A stretch of 64,000 bases of DNA from Petrolisthes cinctipes (lineage: Eukaryota; Arthropoda; Malacostraca; Decapoda; Porcellanidae): contig JAWQEG010001234.1 of assembly GCA_033782935.1 (NCBI GenBank), positions 373,501 through 437,500 of the forward strand. The letters are read 5' to 3'. Position 1 is the first letter of the stretch; every line of letters begins with the position of its first letter. Positions 51,735 through 62,252 of this stretch are shown piece by piece. A model generated the notes under the pieces. The model did no database searches, had not been told where the DNA came from, and was given only the letters and a program-made list of their open reading frames with translations. The translations under genes and the position numbers were made by a program.

Positions 51735-53212
51735 AGCAACAGCATAAGCCAGTTCTTCTTGTTTTTAAACCAGGAGACAAAGTTCTGTTGTTCCTTCCCA
51801 TTCCAGGCTCGCCACTTAAGGTGAAGTACATGGGACCTTATCTGGTCGAGAGAAGACTAGGTAAGGTTAACTATGTTATTTCCACTCCTGATAGGCGAAA
51901 GAACACCCAAATGGTCCATGTTAATCTCATCAAACCCTATCATTCCAGAGAAACAGAGGAAGACCTAACTGCCGCGAGTACTTTGGTGGTGGAGATAATG
52001 AATCCTGAACAGAATCCTGAAAGTCTGTCTGAGCCTGAGTCACATGGTGATTCCACTTTGGAAGATTTACCTCCTATTACGGGAAACCCTTTAAACTCTT
52101 ATTGGCTAAGTAATATTACTAATTACATGACACAGCTGTCTCCCACTCAAATTCATGACATTTTTTCCCTCTTAACTAAATTTCCTCAGGTTACATCTGA
52201 TCTTCCTGGAACTTGTACATTTATGCACCATGATATTGAATTATTTCCAGGTACCAGACCTATTAAACAGAATGCTTATAAACTTAACCCAGATACGAAA
52301 GCCATAATGAAAAAAGAAGTAGAATACTTGTTAACAAATAATTTAGCTGAACCTAGTTTGTCACCATGGGCTTCACCCTGTATCCTTATACCTAAACCTG
52401 ATGGCTCATTCAGATTTTGCACGGACTATAGAAAAGTAAATCAAGTGACAGTTCGTGATTCATTCCCTCTTCCTCGCATTGATGAGATAATTGATAATAT
52501 AGGTCAGTCTAAATTTATTACCACTATTGACCTCCAGAAGGGCTATTACCAAATCCAACTTACACCCAGAGCCCGCATCATCTCAGCCTTTGTTACCTCA
52601 TGCGGCTTGTTCCAGTATAAGGTTCTGAGCTTCGGCCTATGTAACGCCCCTGCAACTTTCCAGAGAATGATCACAGGGATTGTTCAAGACCTGGAGGGTA
52701 CCGCTGCTTATCTGGACGATATTGTGGTCGTGGCGGACACCTGGCAGAGACACCTGACCCGTTTACAACGTCTGTTCTCCGTACTTCAAGAAGCTGGGAT
52801 CACCGTGAACCTGGCTAAGTCGGCGTTCGGACAGGGTTCGGTGACCTACCTGGGACACATCGTAGGACATGGCGAGGTGAGACCCAAGGCAGCCAACGTG
52901 GAAGCCCTACTTTCCCTTCCCACTCCTACTACACGTAAGGAACTCCTACGGTTCCTTGGGATGGCAGGCTTCTACCGAAGGTTCTGCAGCAACTTCTCCA
53001 CCGTGGCAGCACCATTGACTGATCTGACCAGCTCTACAGTCCCCTTCCGGTGGACTCCCGCCTGTGACCTGGCCTTCACCCACCTCAAGACCCTGTTGGC
53101 TTCTCATCCGGTGGTACGCAACCCTGACTTTAGTCAACCCTTCCACTTACAAATAGATGCAAGTGGAGTCGGAGTCGGGGCGGTTCTCCTCCAGCCTGAC
53201 CCTTCTACATGA
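51691..53212 (+). CDS. pol: IN C-terminus - RT - RNase H ORF of LTR element 2 (second frame)
   Basis: Homology to element 1 resumes in this frame from about 51690, ahead of the first ATG at 51728. It contains the integrase GPY motif (YMGPYLVERR), then RT with FRFCTDYRKVN, TTIDLQKGYYQI, FGLCNAPATFQR and catalytic YLDD, then the RT-RNase H connection and the start of RNase H (FHLQIDASGVGVGAVLL). It ends at a TGA created by a second frameshift. Codons from about 52560 onward are visibly richer in G+C than the rest. Confidence 0.85.
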
Positions 53213-53218
53213 GTACTT

Positions 53219-53521
53219 CATCCGATCGCCTACCACTCTGCAAAACTCAAGCCACACCAGAAGGGCTATTCAACTATCGAGAAGGAAGCCCTGTCCCTGG
53301 TGTCTGCCCTACAGAAATTTGACTGCTATCTCCACCTCACCCCTCGTTCTACCTTGGTGTTCTCCGACCACAACCCACTGGCCTTCATCCACTCCATGAA
53401 GACGAAGAACCAACGTATCCTCAGATGGGCTCTCCAAATCCAACCCTACAACTTGTCCGTCCAGCACATAAAGGGAGTGGATAACGTCCTCGCAGACTCC
53501 CTCTCCCGTGCTCCCATCTAG
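53219..53521 (+). pseudogene. pol: RNase H C-terminal part of LTR element 2 (third segment)
   Basis: After the frameshift near 53210 the remaining RNase H reads on in another frame: STIEKEALSLVSALQKF, FSDHNPLAF and the terminal DNVLADSLSR, ending at TAG. It lacks its own start; the ATG at 53300 is internal. The 3' LTR begins 84 bp later. Confidence 0.82.
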
Positions 53522-53591
53522 AGCGGATCACCTCACGCGCCTCACCGCTCCTGGACCCTTCTTACCTCCGTCTTCAGCCTTACGGAGGTTT

Positions 53592-53605
53592 TTGGCGGTG
53601 GGGTG
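53592..53605 (+). other. Polypurine tract of LTR element 2
   Basis: A G-rich run, GGCGGTGGGGTG, directly precedes the TGTCAC start of the 3' LTR, in the position expected for plus-strand priming. Confidence 0.6.
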
Positions 53606-54349
53606 TGTCACGATATATATATATATGTATGTGTATTTGTTTGTGTATTACTTGTGTATGTCTATATAGGTGTATTTATGTATGTTTATAACTTCTGTAT
53701 GTGTGTGTTTTTGTGTGTGAGGGAGAGAGAGAGAAGCCAGCCACACCTTAGTTAACTTCTCATTAACTCACCCTCCTCTCGTTAACTACCCCTCTCCACC
53801 ACACCCTCCTTCATTCCTCCATTCTTCAATCTCTCCTAGTCACGTAGGCTCCTATTCAGAGGTGTTGAGGAGGGGTAGCTTAGTTCCTTGGATCAGTGAC
53901 TTCGTGGCAGGGCAACCGGGCACACACTCGACCTCCTCTCCTCTCCAGTGACTGGAAACACTAGAACTGTACCTGTGACCCGAGGCTGAGTATTTGTCAT
54001 TCTTTTGTGTGTATTATTCATGGGTGGTATTTGCACTGTTTCCTCCAGTTAGGTTAATATTATATCTATATCTTTGTCTGTGTCTTGGGATTACTGATCA
54101 AGTTACTATTTGTATTTTGGGCTTACTATCAATTTGTTCTTGGGTATTATTATTACTGGCTTATTTATTTCTTGTGTATAATATATTTGTGAATTAAAGT
54201 AATTTGTAAGATTACCTGCCCCTTTGCTATATTTTCCTTACCCCGAACCTGGGTATAAAACTAATTTATCATCAAAAGCTATACGATCCTCAGAATTCTT
54301 GTTAAGTGTCAGCTTGCCACCTCTAGCTTTGCAACTGTGGTTTGTGACA
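53606..54349 (+). repeat. 3' LTR of LTR element 2
   Basis: 744 bp, starting TGTCACGATATAT and ending TTTGTGACA; near-identical partner of 47338-48096. A shared small hydrophobic ORF in both LTRs has no ATG and is not considered coding. Confidence 0.92.
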
Positions 54350-54353
54350 CCGC
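54350..54353 (+). repeat. Target-site duplication CCGC, right
   Basis: Matches 47334-47337 and flanks the terminal ACA of the 3' LTR. Confidence 0.7.
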
Positions 54354-54766
54354 TCGCTTCTTCATCTGCTTCTGTAGTATGCTTATACAAGGAAATTTAT
54401 TTATACAAAATAATTATAATCTTCACTGATCTTCTAATCATTCTTTCGCCATTGGTCTAAAATCGCGAAATTTATGGAGTGACGTCACTATTCTTTCTCT
54501 TACCGCCTCGCCTTTCTTCCCTCCCTCCCTCCTCTTCCTCCTCCTCCTGTACTCCGGTCCATCTGTACTCACCCCCCCCCCTCTCTCCCACTCCTTCCTA
54601 AGTTCCTACCCTCCTCTCTGTCACCCCATCACTGATTCCCTCTATCTTCCTGTCTAAATTCTAATACGTCTCACTATCCATGTCCATCGCCATTGTTTTT
54701 TACACTGAGGTACTAAAAGTAATTGTTACTAAGTAGGCTGATGTTTTTTAGTCTGTCTTAATGTGT
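54354..54766. other. Pyrimidine-rich flank, no gene recognised
   Basis: CT-rich simple sequence near 54500-54600 and otherwise unremarkable DNA. A TGACGTCA octamer near 54480 is probably fortuitous. Confidence 0.45.
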
Positions 54767-55360
54767 CCTGCTGTGTGTGTGTGTGTGTTTTGGTATGTGT
54801 GTGTGTTGTAATGTTTCCTTCTGTGTTTTGGTATGTGTCCTGTTATGTGTGTGTGTGTGTTGCTTCCTTCTGTGTTTTGGTATGTGTACTGGTGTGTGTG
54901 TGTTGTTTCCTTCTGTATTTTGGTATGTGTACTGGTGTGTGTGTGTGTGTGTGTGTGTTGTTTCCTTCTGTATTTTGGTATGTGTACTGGTGTGTGTGTG
55001 TTGTTTCCTTCTGTATTTTGGTATGTGTCCTGTTATGCGTGTGTGTGTTTCCTTGTGTGTATTGTTATGTGTCCTGTTGTGTGTGTGTGTGTGTGTGTGT
55101 GTTTCCTTCTGTGTTTTGTTATGTGTCCTGTTGTGTGTGTGTGTGTGTGTGTGTGTTTCCTTCTGTTTTTTGTTATGTGTCCTGTTGTGTGTGTGTGTTT
55201 CCTTCTGTGTTTTGTTATGTGTCCTGTTGTGTGCGTGTGTTTCTTTCTGTGTTTTGTTATGTGTCCTGTTGTGTGTGTGTGTGTGTTTCCTTCTGTGTTT
55301 TGTTATGTGTCCTGATGTGTGTGTGTGTGTGTCCTTCTGTGTTTTGTTATGTATCCTGTT
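54767..55360. repeat. GT-rich minisatellite
   Basis: About 12 units built from CCTTCTGTGTTTTG, TATGTGTCCTG and a variable (GT)n. Unit starts lie near 54811, 54867, 54909, 54965, 55007, 55050, 55105, 55159, 55200, 55240, 55289 and 55332. Unit length changes with (GT)n. Three overlapping forward frames stay open and encode Cys/Val-rich repeats; these are artefacts of the repeat. Confidence 0.88.
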
Positions 55361-55715
55361 CTATCTATCTATCTATAGCTCCGACGCCTTAATCCCTCCG
55401 GGAACTCCCACCAAGGGGGTGGCCACGGCAGAAGAGTCTCCAGTTTTCCCTGTTAACGCACTCCTCATTTTCTCCATCCCCCCTCCCCCCCTCACACTTC
55501 TTTCTCTCACATACTCTTCCACTCTGTTCTGCCATCTAACCGGAGGTCTGCCTCTCACACCAGGTCCCACAACTTTACTTCCATACACCTTCTTTACAAA
55601 CTCCACACTTTGCATTCTCTCCACATGTCCAAACCACCTCAGTGTATTACACTTCACTCTCTCAACCACTCCACACTCAATACCAACTGCCTTCTCATTC
55701 ATACCACACCTCTCA

Positions 55716-55892
55716 TACACACTCATTACTTTCTCCATCCCACCTAGTAAGTCCACATGCTCCTCTCAAGTAACTCATTTCCACTGCACCTATACATGTC
55801 TCATACATATACACATTCATTACTTTCTCCATCCCACCTTGTAAGTCCACATGCTCCTCTCAAGTAACTCATTTCCACAGCACCTATTCTAG
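55716..55892. repeat. Tandem duplication of ~94 bp inside the RTE-like element
   Basis: The stretch beginning ACTCATTACTTTCTCCATCC (55721) and ending near CACTGCACCTAT recurs about 94 bp later from 55815 with few changes. It duplicates part of the C-terminal coding region and adds to the disruption of the pseudogene. Confidence 0.75.
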
Positions 55893-56836
55893 ACTGATGA
55901 GCCCTACTCCATGTCCATATCTCTGACGCATATGTCAGTGTTGGCAGGATTGAACTATTTCTCAGTCCCTTTTTCACTTCCATACTCACACTTCTACCCT
56001 TCATAATCCTCCTCAGTGATATTATGACCTGCCTGCCCATCATTGCTCTCTCTCTGATTTCTCCTTCCATGTTTACATAGAACTGTTCCCAGTTACTTGA
56101 ATTCCCTCACCTCCTCCATCCTCTCACTCCCTAAAGTACCAGTCCCAGTTGGTACAGCCACTCTATAGGGTGTAGCAAAGTCAATTACTTCTGTTTTGGT
56201 TCTTTCAAATACCATCACCTTACTCTTACCAACATTCACCTTCAGATTTCTTTGCTTACACACGGACTGAAACTCATCCACCACCCTCTGTAACTCCCTT
56301 TCACTCTCGGCCAGCAGCACAGTGTCATCCGCAAATAAGCTTGCAACCAAGGCAAGGTACTCCAGTCAACCTCAGTTTCGCACCCAGGCCCTCCACCTTT
56401 GCCTTCATCTCTCTCATGCACCCATCCATAAAGATACTGAACAACTATAGTGACATAACACACCCCTGCCTCAATCCTACACTGATATCAAAGTTCTCAC
56501 TCAAATCACCCTCAACCCTCACACAAGCTTTTGCCTCTCTATAGAAAGCCTCAATCCCCTCCAGCAAGCGCCCACCAACACCGTAAATCCTTAATACATC
56601 TGTCATAGCTCTCCCATCAACCCTATCGTATGCCTTCTCCAAATCAATGAAGGCAGCATACAACTTCATACCCTTCCCAATATATTTCTCCACTGTTGAT
56701 TTTATTGCAAAATCTGGTTCACACATCCTCTACCCTTTCTGAACCCTCCCTGCTCCTCACTGACTTTATTCCCAGTTACTTCTATCAGTCTCTCAGTAAG
56801 AACCTTCCCATACACCTTCCCCGGTACACTAAGAAG

Positions 56837-57101
56837 GCTTATTCTCATGGAGGTAGTATAGGTGAAGGCGCCAGTAGGACCTGATTTGTGAAGCCACCAT
56901 TCTGTCATTTCCGGCACCTTCAAGATGGTGCATACCTTTGTATGTCAGGTCAGAAGTCAGGTCAGTAGTCCACTTTTACTGAAACATATCTTGGTGTCCG
57001 CCATATTGAAGGCGCCGAAAATGACAGTTCGGTGGCTTCACTTTACTCCCCTGGATTAGTGAGCCATGGTGCCTCCACTTATACTACCTCCATGCTTATT
57101 C
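56837..57101. mobile_element. Foldback MITE with 8-bp TSD, inside the RTE-like element
   Basis: The element proper is 56845-57093 (249 bp), flanked by GCTTATTC at 56837-56844 and 57094-57101. Its ends are inverted (ATGGAGGTAGTATA / TATACTACCTCCAT), and the imperfect pairing continues for roughly 100 bp per arm (GTGAAGCCACC / GGTGGCTTCAC; GGCACCTTCAAGATGG / CCATATTGAAGGCGCC). RT coding sequence of the host LINE is interrupted exactly here and resumes on the other side. An 8-bp duplication suggests a hAT-type non-autonomous element. Confidence 0.82.
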
Positions 57102-58075
57102 CCCTATAGTTACCACACTCATCCTTACTCCCCTTCCCCTTGTACAGAGGCACAATTATGACTCTCCTTCAGTTCTCTGGCACCTCTCCCTGTCTCCAAG
57201 CCAATGTGCATATAAGCAGCATCCACTCCACCACTTCCTCCCCCCACACCTCAGCATCTCTGCAGTTATTTCATCCACCCCCGGTGCCTTTCCTATCTTC
57301 AACTTTTCCATTGCTTTCCTGACCTCTTCCCTTCCTAATTCTCCCTGTACATCCTGTCGTCTACCTCCTGCCTCCATCCCCATGCATGTCACCACTGCCT
57401 CCCCTCCCGTCCTCCCCATTCATCAACCGATCAAAATGCCTATTCCACACTTCTTTCACTTCCTCACTTCTACTCACAGAAACTCCATCCTCTCTCTTCA
57501 TTCTCCTTCTCCTCTTTCTCTGTTCACCTCCTTCCAGTATAATTTCTTGTTTTCTCTAAACTTCTCACTCAGTTTCCTACCAAACTCCTCATCCACTCTC
57601 CTTTTGCTCTCACTCACTGTCCTCTTCACTTTCCTCTTACACTCATTGTATTCCCTCTTTCACCTCCTCTGGCACATTTCTCTGCAGGGTTCTCCTAAAA
57701 GCCTTCTTCTTATTCTCTACTGCATCCTTCACTTCTTCAGATCACCATACACTCCCTTTCTTCCCCCTCTTTTGCACTTTGTACCCCACCACTTCTGCTG
57801 CTGTCTTACACACTAAAGTTTTGAATGTTTCATACACATCATTCACTCCCACTCCCTCCCCTATCACCATCCTTGCATCCCCCAGCACCTCACCCTCCCT
57901 CTTCTTATATTCCTCCCTATATTCTGCTTCATCTAATTTCCCACTAGCCACCTCCCTCTTTTTTCCTCACCCCTTCATCCCTCCTACCATATTCCCACTT
58001 AGCACTAACCTTCATCCTTACCAACAATGCAAAATGGTCGGAGCATTGGATAGTTTCTCTCACCAATTTTGCATC

Positions 58076-58219
58076 GACCCTGTGATCTTGCATGAAACTT
58101 GGAGGCTTGTGATTCCTCCTTACTATGCCACGAAACACGCTCCTTCAATATGGGTGATGTTTCGTGGCAAAATTTGAAGGACTCGCAAACCTCCAATTTT
58201 CTGACTACATCACAGGGTC
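58076..58219. mobile_element. Small foldback insertion inside the RTE-like endonuclease region
   Basis: Imperfect inverted repeat of about 60-bp arms: GACCCTGTGAT...ATCACAGGGTC outermost, TTGGAGG...CCTCCAA in the middle and GCCACGAAAC...GTTTCGTGGC near the loop. It separates DERLRD from the following VDAKLV part of the LINE endonuclease and introduces a stop. A target duplication could not be resolved because the ends are themselves palindromic. Confidence 0.65.
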
Positions 58220-58690
58220 CCTTAACCTTTCATCCACTGCCACATAATAATCAATCAAACGCTTCTGCTCTCCTCTTTCATCCCTTCTCTTCCATGTATA
58301 CCTGTGGATCATCTTGTGCTGAAAGAAGGTGTTTGCCAAGAACAACCCCCTCTCGGCACAGACATCCACCAGATACTCACCCTTCTCATTTACTCCTTCT
58401 ATACCCCATTTACCCACAATACTTCCCACTTCCTCACCTCTCTTTTTTCCATACATATCTCCCATCATCACCACTCTCCTTCCATTATCAATCTTTCTCA
58501 GACACGCATTCAATTCCTCCCAAAACACACTCATCCTCTCTCTCTCCGTCCTATTCTTTTCATCCTCTGGTGCATATGCACACACCCACGCATATTTCAC
58601 CATCCCAATCTTTCCCGTCATCCATACAATCCTCGACCCATGTCCATCCACTCCCTTCCACACCAACCCATCCTCTCCCAACCCCTACCC

Positions 58691-59679
58691 TCCCTTCTTA
58701 CCAACCCATCCTCCACCTACCCCAACCATCCCTCCCTACCAACCTATCCTCCTCCTACTTTGTATACTCACACCATCCCCCTGTGAGTTCCCTATCCTCC
58801 CTTCTTACCAACCATCCTCCTCCTATCCCCCATATCCATTCACCTTGTCCTCCCTCTACCCCTACACACACACACTCTCTCTCTCTCAGTGAGTGTGTGA
58901 CTGTCTGACTGACTTGAGTCAGTAGTCACTGCCTACCCGTGCAATTTGTGAGTTCACAATTATTATTATTAATTTTAATTAATTATGTAACTTATTCGAT
59001 GTATTGTCATAATTTTACTAAGAAATATCGAAGTAATAACACTTCCCTTATAATACAGTGAAACACATAGTATGATCATAAATTATTCAGACATTTTTTA
59101 AACGCAGTACGAGAGTTTGGGCTGGTCCGACCGGGCCGGCGGGCATCGCCATCGTTAGCTGTTTCCTCTCTTTTTAATTATTTTTTTTCCACGATTTGTG
59201 ATAACTAAATTGATTTACAAGTTTGTTTTTGCAATAAAAATGTACATTAATGTTTTTATGCTACATAGCAAGCGTTCCCAACGGCTAATAAAATAATCAT
59301 GTAGAGCACGAAGTAAATAATATTAATTAGTGAGCAGTGGCAACATCTTTGCTTCAGCTGACTGACTTGTCGACTGCCTGCATTTGACTTATTTGTCACT
59401 CGCCAACACTCGGTTGTATTTCAGACATTCTAGAGATGTCTATATGCAAGCTAAGATGATATCCATTTGTTCATTAGATAGAAGAGGAATTGTAGAAGTA
59501 ATTCCTATTAATAACTCAATTATAGGGTAGTTGGCGCTTGACTTGTTGTAACAATTAGGGCTACATATAAGAAATAGCATATTTTCTTTTCAAACCATTT
59601 ATTAAAGTATTGGAGGTAACAATGGCTGAAATTATATTTTATTTTCATAATATAGCAGTCCTATATTATATACTGTACT
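58691..59679. other. Low-complexity and AT-rich sequence, no gene recognised
   Basis: 58691-58900 is CT/CA-rich simple sequence that gives several overlapping Pro/Ser/His-rich open frames of no significance. 58900-59679 is AT-rich, with one short GC-rich patch near 59120-59155. No recognisable gene or RNA. Confidence 0.5.
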
Positions 59680-60095
59680 ACAAAATTGTATATATATTAA
59701 CTTATTTGGAGGTATAAACAGTTGTAATATAGTTAATATCAAGTACTCAAGGTGTAAAATAAAGTATCACAAAAATATATACTAACTTCCTTAGACACAG
59801 AGTTGTACTAAAGTTACAATTGACTTCTCTATATTAGTATTACAAAAATATATATTATAACTTCTTTGGACACAAAGAGTTGTACTAAAGTACAATTGAC
59901 TACTCAAGGTATAGAATACTGTATAGTATTACAAAATTAAATATTAACTTTTTTGGACAGATAATGAGTTTTACTGAAGTTACAATTGACTACTCAAGGT
60001 ATAAAATATGGGATTACAAAATTATATATATTATGTTTTTTTCACACAGAGTTGCACTAAACTTACAATTGACTATGCGAGGTATAGAATATCAC
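59680..60095. repeat. AT-rich degenerate tandem repeat, about five units
   Basis: A unit containing GAGTTGTACTAAAG, TTACAATTGACTACTCAAGG and TATTACAAAATTATATAT recurs; unit landmarks lie near 59800, 59877, 59966 and 60049 (spacings about 77, 89 and 83), with a more decayed copy upstream. Confidence 0.75.
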
Positions 60096-60256
60096 ATGTT
60101 GTGTAAATTAAAGAGCTTATCCTATGTAAAATATTTTTTCCTGTGTAAAAAAAATAATATATAGTAAAATAAATATATAAAGTAGCCTATCAGTGGTACA
60201 TTATATCACATGTATATGCTATCAAAGAGAAACACTGTAAGGTACCATGTATTCCT

Positions 60257-60693
60257 ACCTGTTGTAATTCATTCACAGAGTTTCTGCAACTTCGACATAC
60301 AATCTTCTTCATTTTCTTACACTTTTTCTTGCTGTTCTCAATTGCCCGTGCACGATTTATTATTCTGATCCTAAACTATATTCTGCATCTAAAATAATAT
60401 TCAATCACATCTACTGTAATATTAAGCACATGAAACCCTGCAAGCTTTGTTCATTTCCCTAATGCTTCACACTCTTCAAGAAGTGCATCACTGTGCCTTT
60501 TCCTGTACATATCTTCCATTTTGTTCAAACTTCCCAAAAGGCTATTGTGCATGCATTGCAATCCTCCCCTATCTTTACAAGCAACCCAATCATTTTCCTT
60601 TTCAAAAAAACATAAGAATGGATACTTTTTATGAAATTTATATACTACAAAACCCAGAACATATTTGAAACCATCTATTTCTTCAGTTGGCAT
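60257..60693 (-). pseudogene. Possible P-element/THAP9-like transposase C-terminal remnant
   Basis: The minus-strand frame from 60693 reads YVLGFVVYKFHKKYP, WVACKDRGGLQC, then after a TGA (60451-60453) continues VLNITVDVIEYYFRC, another stop and FRIRIINRARAIENSKKKC. The order of a hydrophobic YxxGFVVYK block, an RGGL block and a basic FRIR..NR tail resembles the C-terminus of P-element/THAP9 transposases. Two in-frame stops make it a remnant. The assignment is by memory of the family and is weak. Confidence 0.4.
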
Positions 60694-60704
60694 TTTATTT
60701 TAAG

Positions 60705-60730
60705 ATTTTTTTTTTTTTTTTTTTTTTTTT
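60705..60730. repeat. Poly(T) run
   Basis: About 26 T on the plus strand (poly(A) on the minus strand), next to the transposase remnant. It may be a retroposon tail or simple slippage; no source element was identified. Confidence 0.6.
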
Positions 60731-61368
<638 letters not shown>

Positions 61369-61689
61369 TTTGCCATATACAAATTTAGGAAAAATACTAT
61401 ATATACTCGGTGCACGGGATAGAGAAAGAGTACGAGAAATTATTTTCCATGAAAACTAATGAAAAACAAACACTTTCCCTTTCAAGATTTATAATATATA
61501 CTATACTCATATTAACCCATACCTAGAAGTCAGCAGTATAACTGATTCTAGCTGTTATAGTTACATACTCTATCCAGATCTAATATATAGTCATATTTAT
61601 TATTTTAATTATATGACATACAATGAAAAGTGATGAATGAGATTCTGAGTGATTTTTTGTTCAGCCTTCGGGCTTCGTACTGTATGCAA

Positions 61690-62030
61690 CTGACGAGGCC
61701 CCTACCCACGCCGTGCCCCTAGTAACCATATTTCCCATCTCTCTGACTATCAAACTTTACTATATACAATTACTACCACCATTGCTACCACCATCACTAC
61801 CGCCATTCCTACCACTAAAACCACGACCAAAACCATCACCAATATTGCACACACACACACTGTACATATCTCTTTTCCTGATATGTAAGTACATAAGCTG
61901 ATAATTATCCCACGGAATAGACCAGAAAGTACAGCCTCCCTCATTGTCCTCTCGTTTATAATGACTCACTATCACTCTCCCCAGGGGGAATAGGATTACT
62001 AGGGGCAAGGGGTTGGTAAAGGGCTCGTCA
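61690..62030. mobile_element. Inverted-repeat (MITE-like) element of ~340 bp
   Basis: CTGACGAGGCCCCTACC...GCCCCTAGTAACC at 61690-61727 is repeated in inverted orientation at 61993-62030 (GGATTACTAGGGGC...CTCGTCAG). Pairing continues weakly for about 60 bp per arm. No ORF lies inside. It is about 220 bp from the end of the piggyBac ORF, so it might be a related non-autonomous element, but TTAA ends were not identified. Confidence 0.5.
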
Positions 62031-62252
62031 GAGAGAGAGAGAGGGGGGGAGAATTACTATGTTTTAACACACACACACACACAAACAGAGGTCTGATATT
62101 CAATAGTGGAAAGGTACACACTTTATATATATTTTTATTGATATTTAGAAATTATGATACATATTATATATATTGAATATTTATTTTAGGTAAACAAACA
62201 ATTGCGTGAAGTTTTTTTCTCTCTCAGTAAGTCACCGTGGAGCTCTGGTGGA

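Larger units (their letters stand above)
47338..54349 (+). mobile_element. LTR element 2: Gmr1-like Ty3/Gypsy retrotransposon (complete, frameshifted)
   Basis: A 7.0-kb element with two near-identical LTRs (TGTCAC...GTGACA), 4-bp TSD, PBS, leader, gag-PR-IN ORF, RT-RNase H ORFs and polypurine tract. Integrase precedes RT and nothing follows RNase H except the PPT and LTR, so the order is the same as in element 1. Two frameshifts (about 51680 and 53210) break the polyprotein. LTR similarity indicates a fairly recent insertion. Confidence 0.92.
55361..58690 (-). pseudogene. RTE-like non-LTR retrotransposon, decayed (minus strand)
   Basis: Reading the minus strand from about 58681 down: endonuclease parts (NTFFQHKMIHRYTW, LIDYYVAVDER, CSDHFALL; the usual GDxN block reads GDMYGK), RT pieces (KLKIGKAPGVDEITAEML; ISLLSVPGKVYGKVLTERL; EEQGGFRKGRGC; AAFIDLEKAYDRVDGRAM; VGLRQGCVMS; SLFADDTVLLAE) and a C-terminal region with LRWFGHVERM and GRPPVRWQNRVEEYV. 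Multiple frameshifts and stops break it, and two foldback insertions interrupt it. It ends in a (CTAT)n tail at 55361-55376. The very short 3' UTR and simple-repeat tail fit the RTE clade. The N-terminus of the endonuclease appears to be missing. Confidence 0.85.

Noticed and set aside
54480..54490. TGACGTCA as a CRE promoter element
   Set aside because: A single octamer without a nearby gene or other promoter signals is likely chance.
54763..55844. Three overlapping plus-strand ORFs rich in Cys and Val
   Set aside because: They are products of the GT-rich minisatellite read in all frames.
57382..58908. Plus-strand Pro/Ser/His-rich ORFs
   Set aside because: They are the antisense of the RTE-like LINE and CT-rich simple sequence; the minus strand carries the recognisable motifs.
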